Shown here: in pieces, positions 52,877-62,469 of the stretch
Layout of the letters: each line of letters opens with the position of its first letter
Numbering within the stretch: the first letter of the stretch is position 1
Assembly: GCA_947473125.1 (NCBI GenBank)
Contig: CANJDH010000005.1
Span: 27,001-91,000, forward strand
Direction: 5' to 3'
Length of the DNA stretch: 64,000 nucleotides
From: Burkholderiales bacterium
GTDB lineage: Bacteria; Pseudomonadota; Gammaproteobacteria; Burkholderiales; JAEUOS01
Made by a program: the position numbers and the translations under genes
Notes under the pieces: model-generated
Told to the model about the DNA's origin: nothing
The model's database searches: none
Seen by the model: the letters and a program-made list of their open reading frames with translations, nothing else

Positions 52877-53947
52877 TTATTGCAGTTCCTCGCGCACCAG
52901 ATCGAGCTGTTCGAACAGCGAGCGGTCGGTGACCAGGAACAGGTCGGCATCCGCGCTCAGGGCAGTGTGGCTGGCCCAGTTCCAGTGCGGTATCGTGAAC
53001 ACGTCGTCGCACTCCCATTCGAAGGTACGGTCGCCCACCGTCGTGCGCCCGCTGCCGTTCACCACCAGGCAGATGGTGTTCCAGGTGCTGCGCCGCGCGC
53101 GCGTGGCGGCGCCCGCGGCGAGGCGCATCGCGTAGCAGTCGAGGCTCGGCATCACGGCACCGCCGGTGGCGGGGTTGGTGTAGCGCAACAGCCTGGCGCC
53201 GTCGGCGGCGCGCGGCGCCGCATCGAGCAGGGCGCGCGTGAGCACACCGGGGTAGTGATACTTGGGTGATTGCAGCGCCGCCGCCGCGGACGTGCCTGCA
53301 CTCGCCGCCACTGCCATGCCGGCCGCGGCCCAGATGCGCTCATCGCCCTCATCGACCTTCCAGAAGTCGGCATCCCCGCGGTGGCCGGGCTCGAAGAAGC
53401 TCGCATCGAGCCCGCACACCAGCGGCATGTTGGCAGCGTCGAACCAGACCGTGCGCGCATCCGACGCGTTGATGTGGCCGTGCCAGCACATCGGCGGCGT
53501 CAGCACCAGGTCGCCCGGGGCCATCGCGCAGCGCCGGCCGTTGACAATGGTGAAAGCGCCCTCGGCGTGCGTCGCGAAGCGGATCGCCGAGGCCGTGTGG
53601 CGATGCGGCACGGCGCGGTCGCCGGGGTTGAGGATCGTGAACGCGCCGATCAGGTTGGCGGTAGTGACGGTGGCGCCGTCAAACGCCGGGTGCGCCATGA
53701 TGATGGCACGGCGCTCAACGTCTTCAATCGGCACTTCGCTTGCAGCGCGCGCCACAAACGGCTCAAAATCGCGCCAGCGCCACTGGTGCGGCGCATCCTT
53801 GGCGCGCGGCGCCATCGGCGTGATGCGCTGGTAGCGGTCCCACAGCGGATGGTAACGGGCCGCTTCGAGCGCAGCAATCAGGGCCGCGTCGGGGCGCGGA
53901 CCGGACATCGTGGGGGGGGATGCAGGTGACACGGGAACGGCACTCAT
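52877..53947 (-). CDS. Gentisate 1,2-dioxygenase
   Basis: 356 aa bicupin. Opens the gentisate ring with O2 to maleylpyruvate. N-terminal cupin: DRAVPHRHTASAIRFATHAEGAFTIVNG (iron-binding His pair) and later PPMCWHGHIN; C-terminal cupin around NTICLVVNGSGRTTVGDRTFEWECDDVFTIPHWNWASHTAL. ALWDRYQ-like segment YHPLWDRYQRITPMAPR is typical of this enzyme. Starts at 53989 and 53908 are alternatives; none has a clear Shine-Dalgarno. Maleylpyruvate isomerase and hydrolase genes are not in the window. Confidence 0.9.
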   Translation of the reverse strand: MSAVPVSPASPPTMSGPRPDAALIAALEAARYHPLWDRYQRITPMAPRAKDAPHQWRWRDFEPFVARAASEVPIEDVERRAIIMAHPAFDGATVTTANLIGAFTILNPGDRAVPHRHTASAIRFATHAEGAFTIVNGRRCAMAPGDLVLTPPMCWHGHINASDARTVWFDAANMPLVCGLDASFFEPGHRGDADFWKVDEGDERIWAAAGMAVAASAGTSAAAALQSPKYHYPGVLTRALLDAAPRAADGARLLRYTNPATGGAVMPSLDCYAMRLAAGAATRARRSTWNTICLVVNGSGRTTVGDRTFEWECDDVFTIPHWNWASHTALSADADLFLVTDRSLFEQLDLVREELQ

Positions 53948-54043
53948 TCCGGGGGGGGCTTCCAGTTTGATGAATATCGCAGCCATCATGGCACGAAACC
54001 TGATAAATTCAAAGGCTCAGCCCACCGGCTTTTGGAGACTCGA

Positions 54044-56229
<2,186 letters not shown>

Positions 56230-56253
56230 GCGCGACCGCGACTGGCGTCAAGC

Positions 56254-56781
56254 GTGCAGCAACTCGATGCCGCCTTTGCGCGGCTGATCGAAGGGCTGGC
56301 GGTGCTCGCCAGCCTGCTGTTGCTGGCCATGCTGCTGATCATCTGCGGCGACGTGTTCACGCGCAACATTGCCATCCCCGGCATGGGGCGCGGCATCGCC
56401 TGGGCCAACGAAGTCTCGGAAATGCTGCTGTATCTGATGACGATGCTGGCCGCCCCGTGGCTGTTGCGCCAGGGCCAGCACATCCGTGTCGACATCCTGC
56501 TGCGCGCCCTGCCGCGCTTCGCCGCCTGGTGCTGCGAGTGGGTCGCCGACCTGTTCGGGTTCGTCTGCTGCTGCTGGATGGTCTGGTACGGCGCCATCGT
56601 CACCTACAAGAGTTTTGCCGACAACGCCATGTCGATCAAGACCCTGGTAACGCCCGAGTGGTGGTCTCTCGCGCCGCTGCCGGTCGCGTTTGCGCTGCTC
56701 GCGATCGAAATGCTGTTTCGCATGCGCCGCCTGGCGCTGGGCGAGCGCGGGCCGCGTGACGATGCGGTTTCCGCCGCATAA
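56254..56781 (+). CDS. dctQ: TRAP transporter small permease DctQ
   Basis: 175 aa from a GTG. Four hydrophobic segments (LAVLASLLLLAMLLIICGDVFTRN, EMLLYLMTMLAAPWLLRQGQHIRVDILL, GFVCCCWMVWYGAIVTY, SLAPLPVAFALLAIEMLFR); the R-x-x-x-x-x-x-G and HIRVD segment is typical. Forms the membrane partner of DctM. Twenty-four bp after dctP. A vapBC module follows before dctM. Confidence 0.88.
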   Translation: MQQLDAAFARLIEGLAVLASLLLLAMLLIICGDVFTRNIAIPGMGRGIAWANEVSEMLLYLMTMLAAPWLLRQGQHIRVDILLRALPRFAAWCCEWVADLFGFVCCCWMVWYGAIVTYKSFADNAMSIKTLVTPEWWSLAPLPVAFALLAIEMLFRMRRLALGERGPRDDAVSAA

Positions 56782-56809
56782 GACGTGCCTGCCAGCGCGT
56801 TGCACGCCA

Positions 56810-56825
56810 ATACAGAAATCTGTAT
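56810..56825. promoter_or_regulatory. Palindrome at the vapBC promoter
   Basis: ATACAGA-AA-TCTGTAT, 7-bp perfect arms, 10 bp before the vapB ATG. A typical site for VapB or VapBC autorepression. Confidence 0.7.
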
Positions 56826-56834
56826 GATTAAAGT

Positions 56835-57080
56835 ATGAAGACGACGCTTGACATCGACGACACCCTGCTGCGCAACGCAAAAGTCCTCGCCGCCCAGCAA
56901 GGAAGCAGCCTCACGCGCCTGATCGAAGAAGGCCTGCGCCTGCGGCTCAGCGCACAGCGTGAGGCGGGCAAAGGTGCGCGCCCTCCCAAACTGCCGGTAT
57001 CAAGCCGCAAAGGCGGGTTGCTGCCCGGCATCGATCCGGCCAGCAACCGCTCGATGCTGGACGCCGCTGACGGCATCTGA
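56835..57080 (+). CDS. VapB-type antitoxin
   Basis: 81 aa. MKTTLDIDDTLLRNAKVLAAQQGSSLTRLIEEGLRLRL is the ribbon-helix-helix DNA-binding start of VapB antitoxins; the C-terminal half (LPVSSRKGGLLPGIDPASNRSMLDAAD) wraps around the partner. Inserted between dctQ and dctM with its own palindromic promoter. Stop touches the toxin start (no gap). Confidence 0.88.
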   Translation: MKTTLDIDDTLLRNAKVLAAQQGSSLTRLIEEGLRLRLSAQREAGKGARPPKLPVSSRKGGLLPGIDPASNRSMLDAADGI

Positions 57081-57518
57081 ATGACGCCTGACGTCAACGT
57101 TCTGGTCGCCGCCTTCCGCTCTGACCACACGCATCACAAACCAGCCAGGCAGTGGCTGGCCGAATCCGTCACACGTGGCAGCCCCGCCATGCCCTTGCGG
57201 CTGTTGCCGCCGGTCGTAGCCAGCTTCCTCAGACTGGTCACCAATCCAAAAGTCTTTGCGCAACCGGACCCGATTGCGCACGCCATGGCTTTTGTCGATG
57301 CATTGCTGGCGTCTCCCGCCGTGGAAATGGCGGTCGTCGGCGAGGAATGGCCGTCATTTCGTCAGCTTTGCCTTGATGGAAAACTTCAGGGCAATGCCAT
57401 ACCGGATGCCTGGCTTGCCGCCGCCGTTGCGCACCTGGGCGACCACCTGGTCACTTTCGACGCCGGTTTCAAACGCTTGCTCCGGCGCGAGCAACTCACC
57501 CTGCTGGCCAGCGCATGA
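57081..57518 (+). CDS. VapC-type PIN ribonuclease toxin
   Basis: 145 aa PIN domain: MTPDVNVLVAAFRSDH (first catalytic Asp), NAIPDAWLAAAVAHLGDHLVTFDAGFKRLL (later acidic residues). Cleaves RNA and is held inactive by VapB. Its TGA overlaps the dctM ATG (ATGA, 4 bp): the toxin gene is translationally coupled to a transporter gene, which is unusual. Confidence 0.88.
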   Translation: MTPDVNVLVAAFRSDHTHHKPARQWLAESVTRGSPAMPLRLLPPVVASFLRLVTNPKVFAQPDPIAHAMAFVDALLASPAVEMAVVGEEWPSFRQLCLDGKLQGNAIPDAWLAAAVAHLGDHLVTFDAGFKRLLRREQLTLLASA

Positions 57519-58828
57519 GCTGGGAATTCGCCGCCTGGCTGCTGCTCGGCGGCTCCACCGTATTGCTGTTTCTCGGGCTGCCGGTGGCGTTCTCGTTCCT
57601 GGTCATCAACCTGGTGGGCGCGGTGCTGTATCTGGGCGGCGAGCCGGGGCTGATGCAGCTGGCGCGCAACAGCGTGAGCTCGGTGATGAATTTTTCCCTG
57701 ACGCCGATTCCCTTGTTCGTGCTGATGGGCGAGGTGCTGTTCCATACCGGCCTGGCCGTGAAAGTGATCGACGGCATCGAGCGCCTGATCTCGCAGGTGC
57801 CGGGGCGCCTTGCGGTGGTGGCTGTGGTCGCCGGCACGGTGTTCTCTGCCATCTCGGGCTCGACCATCGCCACCACCGCAATGCTCGGCAGCCTGATGCT
57901 GCCTGTGATGCTCAGCAGAGGCTACCACCCGACCATCGCCGCCGGCCCGATCATGGCGATCGGCGCGGTCGACATGCTGATCCCGCCTTCGGCCCTCACG
58001 GTGCTGCTCGGCTCGCTGTCGGGCATTTCGATTTCCAAGCTCCTGATCGGCGGCGTGCTGCCGGGCATGTTGCTGTCGGTGGCCTTTGTGATCTACATCG
58101 TGGTGCGCGTCAAAACCAAACCCGAGTTGGCGCCCGCCACAGCACTTGAAGAACACCACGGCTGGGACAAGCTGCGCCCGCTGTTCCAGTACGTGATACC
58201 GCTGGTGTCGATTTTCGCGGTGGTGGTGGCTTCGATGGCCGCCGGCTGGGCCACCCCGACTGAATCCGCCGCAATCGGCGCGCTCGCCACCGTGATGCTC
58301 GCAGCGGTTTATCGAGCGCTGACCTGGAAGGCGCTGATGCAGTCGTTGCGCGGCACGGTCGGCATCTCGTGCATGATTTTGTTCATCATCGTCGGCGCGA
58401 CCACTTTTTCGCAGATCCTGTCGTTCTCGGGCGCCTCCAACGGGCTGGTGCAGCTGATCACCGGCCAGGGCTACCCGCAATGGGCGGTGATCGCCGGCAT
58501 GATGCTGATCCTGATTTTTCTCGGCATTTTTGTCGACCAGGTCAGCATGATGATGATCACCCTGCCGATCTTCATGCCGGTGGTGCAGGCCTTCAACATT
58601 GATCTGGTGTGGTTCGGCGTGATGTTCCTGATCTGCATGCAGTTGGGCCTGTTGCTGCCGCCGCACGGCATGCTGATCATGACCATGAAGGGCGTGGCGC
58701 CGCCGTCGGTGCTCATGTCCGACATTTTCAGGGCCGTGGTGCCCTACGTGGTGATGAGCCTGATATTGCTCGCGCTGGTATTCTTTGTGCCCGGCGTGGC
58801 CACCTGGCTGCCGGCCCTGCTGGGCTGA
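57515..58828 (+). CDS. dctM: TRAP transporter large permease DctM
   Basis: 437 aa, about 11-12 transmembrane segments: LLLGGSTVLLFLGLPVAFSFLVINLVGAVLY, SLTPIPLFVLMGEVLFHTGLA, GTVFSAISGSTIATTAMLGSLMLPVM (the conserved G-S-S/T-x-A-T region) and FLGIFVDQVSMMMITLPIFMPVVQAFNIDLVWFGVMFLICMQLGLLLPPHGMLIM. Sodium-driven membrane subunit for DctP-bound ligand. The start overlaps the vapC stop. Confidence 0.92.
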   Translation: MSWEFAAWLLLGGSTVLLFLGLPVAFSFLVINLVGAVLYLGGEPGLMQLARNSVSSVMNFSLTPIPLFVLMGEVLFHTGLAVKVIDGIERLISQVPGRLAVVAVVAGTVFSAISGSTIATTAMLGSLMLPVMLSRGYHPTIAAGPIMAIGAVDMLIPPSALTVLLGSLSGISISKLLIGGVLPGMLLSVAFVIYIVVRVKTKPELAPATALEEHHGWDKLRPLFQYVIPLVSIFAVVVASMAAGWATPTESAAIGALATVMLAAVYRALTWKALMQSLRGTVGISCMILFIIVGATTFSQILSFSGASNGLVQLITGQGYPQWAVIAGMMLILIFLGIFVDQVSMMMITLPIFMPVVQAFNIDLVWFGVMFLICMQLGLLLPPHGMLIMTMKGVAPPSVLMSDIFRAVVPYVVMSLILLALVFFVPGVATWLPALLG

Positions 58829-58875
58829 CGGGGTCGTCTACAATACCCACCTGGTAATACTTTTGGGAGGCTGCC

Positions 58876-59127
58876 GTGAGCGCCGTACTCGTTTCAACCA
58901 AAGGCCAGATCGTCCTGCCCGTGGCGGTGCGCAATGCACTGGGTATCAAGGCCGGCATGCGGATCGATGTGAAAGTGGACGGCAAGGGAGCACGTTTAAC
59001 CCTGGCCGCGCCGAAAAAAGCCATGTCCATTGAAGAGGCAGCTGCGCCGCTCAATGCACCGGGAGTTAAATATCGCGGCCCGGTGGTGCCGGTGTCGGCC
59101 ATGCGCGTCACCGATTACAAGGGTTGA
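58876..59127 (+). CDS. AbrB/MazE-type antitoxin
   Basis: 83 aa from a GTG with GGGAGG upstream. MSAVLVSTKGQIVLPVAVRNALGIKAGMRIDVKVDGKGARLTLA is the swapped-hairpin AbrB/SpoVT DNA-binding domain used by many antitoxins of PIN toxins; the C-terminal tail contacts the toxin. It starts 47 bp after dctM and overlaps the next start. Confidence 0.85.
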   Translation: MSAVLVSTKGQIVLPVAVRNALGIKAGMRIDVKVDGKGARLTLAAPKKAMSIEEAAAPLNAPGVKYRGPVVPVSAMRVTDYKG

Positions 59128-59129
59128 CC

Positions 59130-59525
59130 GTGCGAGCGGTCGATACCAATGTGCTGGTGCGCGCTCTGGTGGCCGACGACCCAGCCCAGACTGCGCGCGC
59201 GCGCGCGCTGCTCAAGACGCAGGCCGTTTACATTCCCGTTACCGTCATGCTGGAACTGGAATGGGTGTTACGTTCAAGCTACAGCTACCCCGCCAAGGCC
59301 ATAGCGGCCGTTATCGAAAACCTTGCGGCAGTCGAGAACACCGTTCTTGCCGAGCGCGGAGCTGTGTTGGCCGCCGCCACCAGGCTGGCCCAAGGCTGGG
59401 ACTTTGCCGACGCCCTGCATCATGCTTTGTCAGAGGGCTGTGATGACTTTGTCACGCTCGATGGCGATCTGGTCAAACGGTCGAAGCGAACTTCAAAAGT
59501 GTCGCCTGGCATCACCAGGCTTTAA
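59130..59525 (+). CDS. PIN-domain toxin (VapC family)
   Basis: 131 aa: MRAVDTNVLVRALVADDPAQTARARALL (first Asp), PVTVMLELEWVLRSSY (Glu), GWDFADALHHALSEGCDDFVTLDGDLVKR (two Asp). Complete PIN active site. The GTG at 59130 matches family starts; a TTG two codons earlier overlaps the antitoxin stop. Second toxin-antitoxin pair within 2.5 kb. Confidence 0.86.
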   Translation: MRAVDTNVLVRALVADDPAQTARARALLKTQAVYIPVTVMLELEWVLRSSYSYPAKAIAAVIENLAAVENTVLAERGAVLAAATRLAQGWDFADALHHALSEGCDDFVTLDGDLVKRSKRTSKVSPGITRL

Positions 59526-59549
59526 ACCCTTTCCCCCGCTGGAGAAGCA

Positions 59550-60236
59550 ATGGCATCCCCCATCAAGATACTTACCTCCATGGCCACGCGCGAAGCGCTG
59601 CAGGCGCTCGCCGATGCCTATCCGGATACCGCAGCGCGGCCAATTGCCATCGAGAACATCGGCGGCGTCAAGGCGGCCGAACGCGTGCGCGCCGGTGAAG
59701 TGCTGGACGTGATCGTGCTGGCCGATAACGTGATCGATGGCCTCATCGCCGAAGGCAAAGTGCGCCCCGGGCGCCTCGACTTTGCCTCTTCCGGCGTCAC
59801 CGTCTGTGTGCCCAAGGGCAGGGCGCTGCCGGACATCAGCAACGGCGAGGCGGTGAAGCAGGCGGTGCTGGCCGCCACTGCCGTGTGCTATTCCACCGGC
59901 CCTTCCGGCGTCTACCTTGAAAAGCTGTTCGCGCAGTGGGGGATTGCCGACGCCATCAAATCCAAACTGGTGGTGGCGCCTCCCGGCGTGCCGGTGGGTG
60001 GCCTGGTGGCAGAGGGCAAGGCCGATCTGGGCTTCCAGCAACTCTCCGAGCTGATCCACCTTTCCGGCATCGAGATTGTGGGAGGGTTGCCGCCGGACAT
60101 CCAGAAGCGCACCATGTTCTCCGCCGGTATTCCGGTGGCGAGCAGCAACGCGGAGGGCGCGCGCGCCGTGCTGGCCTACATGACGGCGCCGGCGGCGGCG
60201 GACCTCAAGCGCAAAAATGGCATGGAGCCTGCCTAA
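59550..60236 (+). CDS. ModA-like substrate-binding-domain protein without signal peptide
   Basis: 228 aa. IKILTSMATREALQALADAYPDT, AERVRAGEVLDVIVLADNVIDGLIAEGKV, TGPSGVYLEKLF and KADLGFQQLSELIHLSGIEIVGGLPPDIQ correspond to the molybdate-binding-protein fold. Unlike exported ModA it begins MASPIKILTS with no signal sequence, so it is probably cytoplasmic. Close homologues are common near aromatic genes in Burkholderiales. Ligand unknown. 24 bp after the PIN toxin gene. Confidence 0.82.
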   Translation: MASPIKILTSMATREALQALADAYPDTAARPIAIENIGGVKAAERVRAGEVLDVIVLADNVIDGLIAEGKVRPGRLDFASSGVTVCVPKGRALPDISNGEAVKQAVLAATAVCYSTGPSGVYLEKLFAQWGIADAIKSKLVVAPPGVPVGGLVAEGKADLGFQQLSELIHLSGIEIVGGLPPDIQKRTMFSAGIPVASSNAEGARAVLAYMTAPAAADLKRKNGMEPA

Positions 60237-60264
60237 GATTACTGTGCCACCTTTGGTTTCCACA

Positions 60265-60284
60265 TAACTTGCGGCGGCAAGTTA
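60265..60284. terminator. Perfect hairpin before iorA
   Basis: TAACTTGC-GGCG-GCAAGTTA, 8-bp stem, in the 82-bp gap between the ModA-like gene and iorA. No T-run follows, so it may be a weak terminator or an mRNA leader element. Confidence 0.4.
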
Positions 60285-60318
60285 GTCTTCAACAAGAATC
60301 TCGCTTGGGATAGCTTCG

Positions 60319-62454
60319 ATGGAACGTTCATTCAAGGAGGAAGTAAAACTCCTCAAACTCGGCAAGGGTGACACCTTCCACGGCGAAGGCATCCTCGCCG
60401 TGACGAAAGCCTTGTTGCAATCGGGCGTCTCGTACGTGGGCGGCTACCAGGGTGCGCCGATCTCGCACCTGATCGACGTGCTGGCCGACGCCAGCGAATT
60501 CATGGGCGAGCTGGGCATCCACTTCGAGGCCAATGCCTCTGAGGCTGGTGCTGCGGCGATGCTCGGCGCCTCGATCAACTACCCGATGCGCGGCGCGGTG
60601 ACATGGAAATCCACGGTCGGCACCAACGTGGCGTCTGACGCCCTCGCCAACCTCGCATCCTCGGGAGTCAAAGGCGGCGCGGTCATCATCATCGGCGAGG
60701 ATTACGGCGAAGGCTCGTCGATCATGCAGGAGCGCAGCCACGCCTTTGCGATGAAGTCGCAAATGTGGCTGCTCGATCCGCGCCCGAACCTGCCTTCGAT
60801 CGTCAATGCAGTCGAGAAAGCGTTTGAGCTCTCCGAAGCCTCGAGCACACCGGTGTTCGTCGAGCTGCGCATCCGCGCCTGCCACGTGCACGGCTCGTTT
60901 GAGTGCAAGGACAATGTGGAGGCGAAGATTTCGCGCAACGCCTTGCTGCAGGAGCCGAGCTTCGACTACGGCAACATCGTGCTGCCGCCGTCTTCTTACG
61001 CGCAGGAAAAACACAAGATCGAACACCGCTGGCCGGCTGCGGTGGAATTCATCAAGCGCGAAAAGCTCAATGAGACCTTTGATGGATCGTTGTCCGACAT
61101 CGGCATCATCCTGCAGGGCGGCATGTACAACGCGGTGATCCGCGCGCTGCAGCAACTGAACCTGGCCGATGCCTTCGGCAACTCGCAAGTGCCGCTCTAC
61201 GTGATGAACGTGACCTACCCGCTGATCCCCGAGGAGCTCACCGCATTTTGCGCCACCAAACGCTCGGTGCTGATGGTGGAAGAGGGCCAGCCCAATTTCA
61301 TCGAAGACGCGCTCCACGCAATTCTCCGCAAGGCCGATATCCAGACCAAGGTGTACGGCAAAGATGTGCTGCCGATGGCCGGCGAATACACCGGCGAAGT
61401 GATGCTTGGCGGCCTGGCCAAATATATCGCCAACGCCGCGCCGCGCGGCCTTGACCTCAACGCCGTCACGGCCATCGCCGCCGCCCCCGAAAAACTCGCC
61501 GCCTCCAAACAGCGTGCGCTGCAATTGCTCGGTGGCGCCGTCCCCAACCGCCCGCCGGGCTTTTGCATCGGCTGCCCGGAGCGCCCGGTGTTCTCCGCCA
61601 TGAAACTGCTGGAGCGCGAAGCCGGCGGTTACCATGTGTCGGCCGACATCGGCTGCCATCTGTTTTCGTCATTGCCGCCCTTCAACATCGGCAACACCGT
61701 GCTCGGCTACGGCTTGGGGCTTGCCAGCAACTCGGCGATCAGCCCGCTGTTTGCCAAGCGCACCGTTACCGTGATGGGTGATGGCGGCTTCTGGCACAAC
61801 GGCTTGTCGAGTGGCGTCTCGAACGCGGTGTTCAACAACGACGACGGCATTCTCGTCATCATGAAAAACGGCTACACCTCGGCCACCGGCACGCAGGAAG
61901 TGCCGTCCAGCCCGCACCAGAGCCAGGAGCACCGCGCCACTGACATGGGCATCGAGCGCGTGTTGAATGGCATGGGCGTCAAGTGGATGAAGACGGTCGA
62001 CAACTACAAGGTAGCCAACACCCTCACGGTGCTGCGTGAGGCGATGACCACACCCTTCAAGGGCCTGAAGGTGATCATCGCCGAAGGCGAATGCATGTTG
62101 GAACAGCAGCGCCGCAAGAAGCCGATCGACGCCGCCAAGCTGAAGCGCGGCGAACGCGTGGTGCGCGTGCGCTACGGCGTCGATGAAGACACCTGCACGG
62201 GAGACCACTCGTGCATCCGCCTCTCCGGCTGCCCCTCGCTCACGATCAAGGATTCATCCGACCCGCTCAAGGTGGACCCGGTCGCCTATGTCAACAACAA
62301 CTGCGTCGGCTGCGGCCTGTGCGGTGAAGTGGCGCACGCGGCGGTGCTGTGCCCCTCGTTCTTCCGCGCCGAGATCATGCAAAACGCCAGCTGGTGGGAC
62401 AAGTTCAAAGCCAAGTTTCGCGGCGCCGTGATCGGCGCGCTGCAGCCGGCGTAA
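60319..62454 (+). CDS. iorA: Indolepyruvate:ferredoxin oxidoreductase, alpha-type subunit
   Basis: 711 aa. Oxidative decarboxylation of aryl-pyruvates to aryl-acetyl-CoA with ThDP and ferredoxin. N-terminal pyrimidine-binding domain (YVGGYQGAPISHLIDVLADA), ThDP pyrophosphate domain (VMGDGGFWHNGLSSGVSNAVFNNDDGILVIMKNGYTSATG), and a C-terminal two-cluster ferredoxin: CTGDHSCIRLSGCPS and CVGCGLCGEVAHAAVLCPSF. Next gene starts 16 bp later and carries the second subunit. Confidence 0.9.
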   Translation: MERSFKEEVKLLKLGKGDTFHGEGILAVTKALLQSGVSYVGGYQGAPISHLIDVLADASEFMGELGIHFEANASEAGAAAMLGASINYPMRGAVTWKSTVGTNVASDALANLASSGVKGGAVIIIGEDYGEGSSIMQERSHAFAMKSQMWLLDPRPNLPSIVNAVEKAFELSEASSTPVFVELRIRACHVHGSFECKDNVEAKISRNALLQEPSFDYGNIVLPPSSYAQEKHKIEHRWPAAVEFIKREKLNETFDGSLSDIGIILQGGMYNAVIRALQQLNLADAFGNSQVPLYVMNVTYPLIPEELTAFCATKRSVLMVEEGQPNFIEDALHAILRKADIQTKVYGKDVLPMAGEYTGEVMLGGLAKYIANAAPRGLDLNAVTAIAAAPEKLAASKQRALQLLGGAVPNRPPGFCIGCPERPVFSAMKLLEREAGGYHVSADIGCHLFSSLPPFNIGNTVLGYGLGLASNSAISPLFAKRTVTVMGDGGFWHNGLSSGVSNAVFNNDDGILVIMKNGYTSATGTQEVPSSPHQSQEHRATDMGIERVLNGMGVKWMKTVDNYKVANTLTVLREAMTTPFKGLKVIIAEGECMLEQQRRKKPIDAAKLKRGERVVRVRYGVDEDTCTGDHSCIRLSGCPSLTIKDSSDPLKVDPVAYVNNNCVGCGLCGEVAHAAVLCPSFFRAEIMQNASWWDKFKAKFRGAVIGALQPA

Positions 62455-62469
62455 GGAATCGCATAAGCA

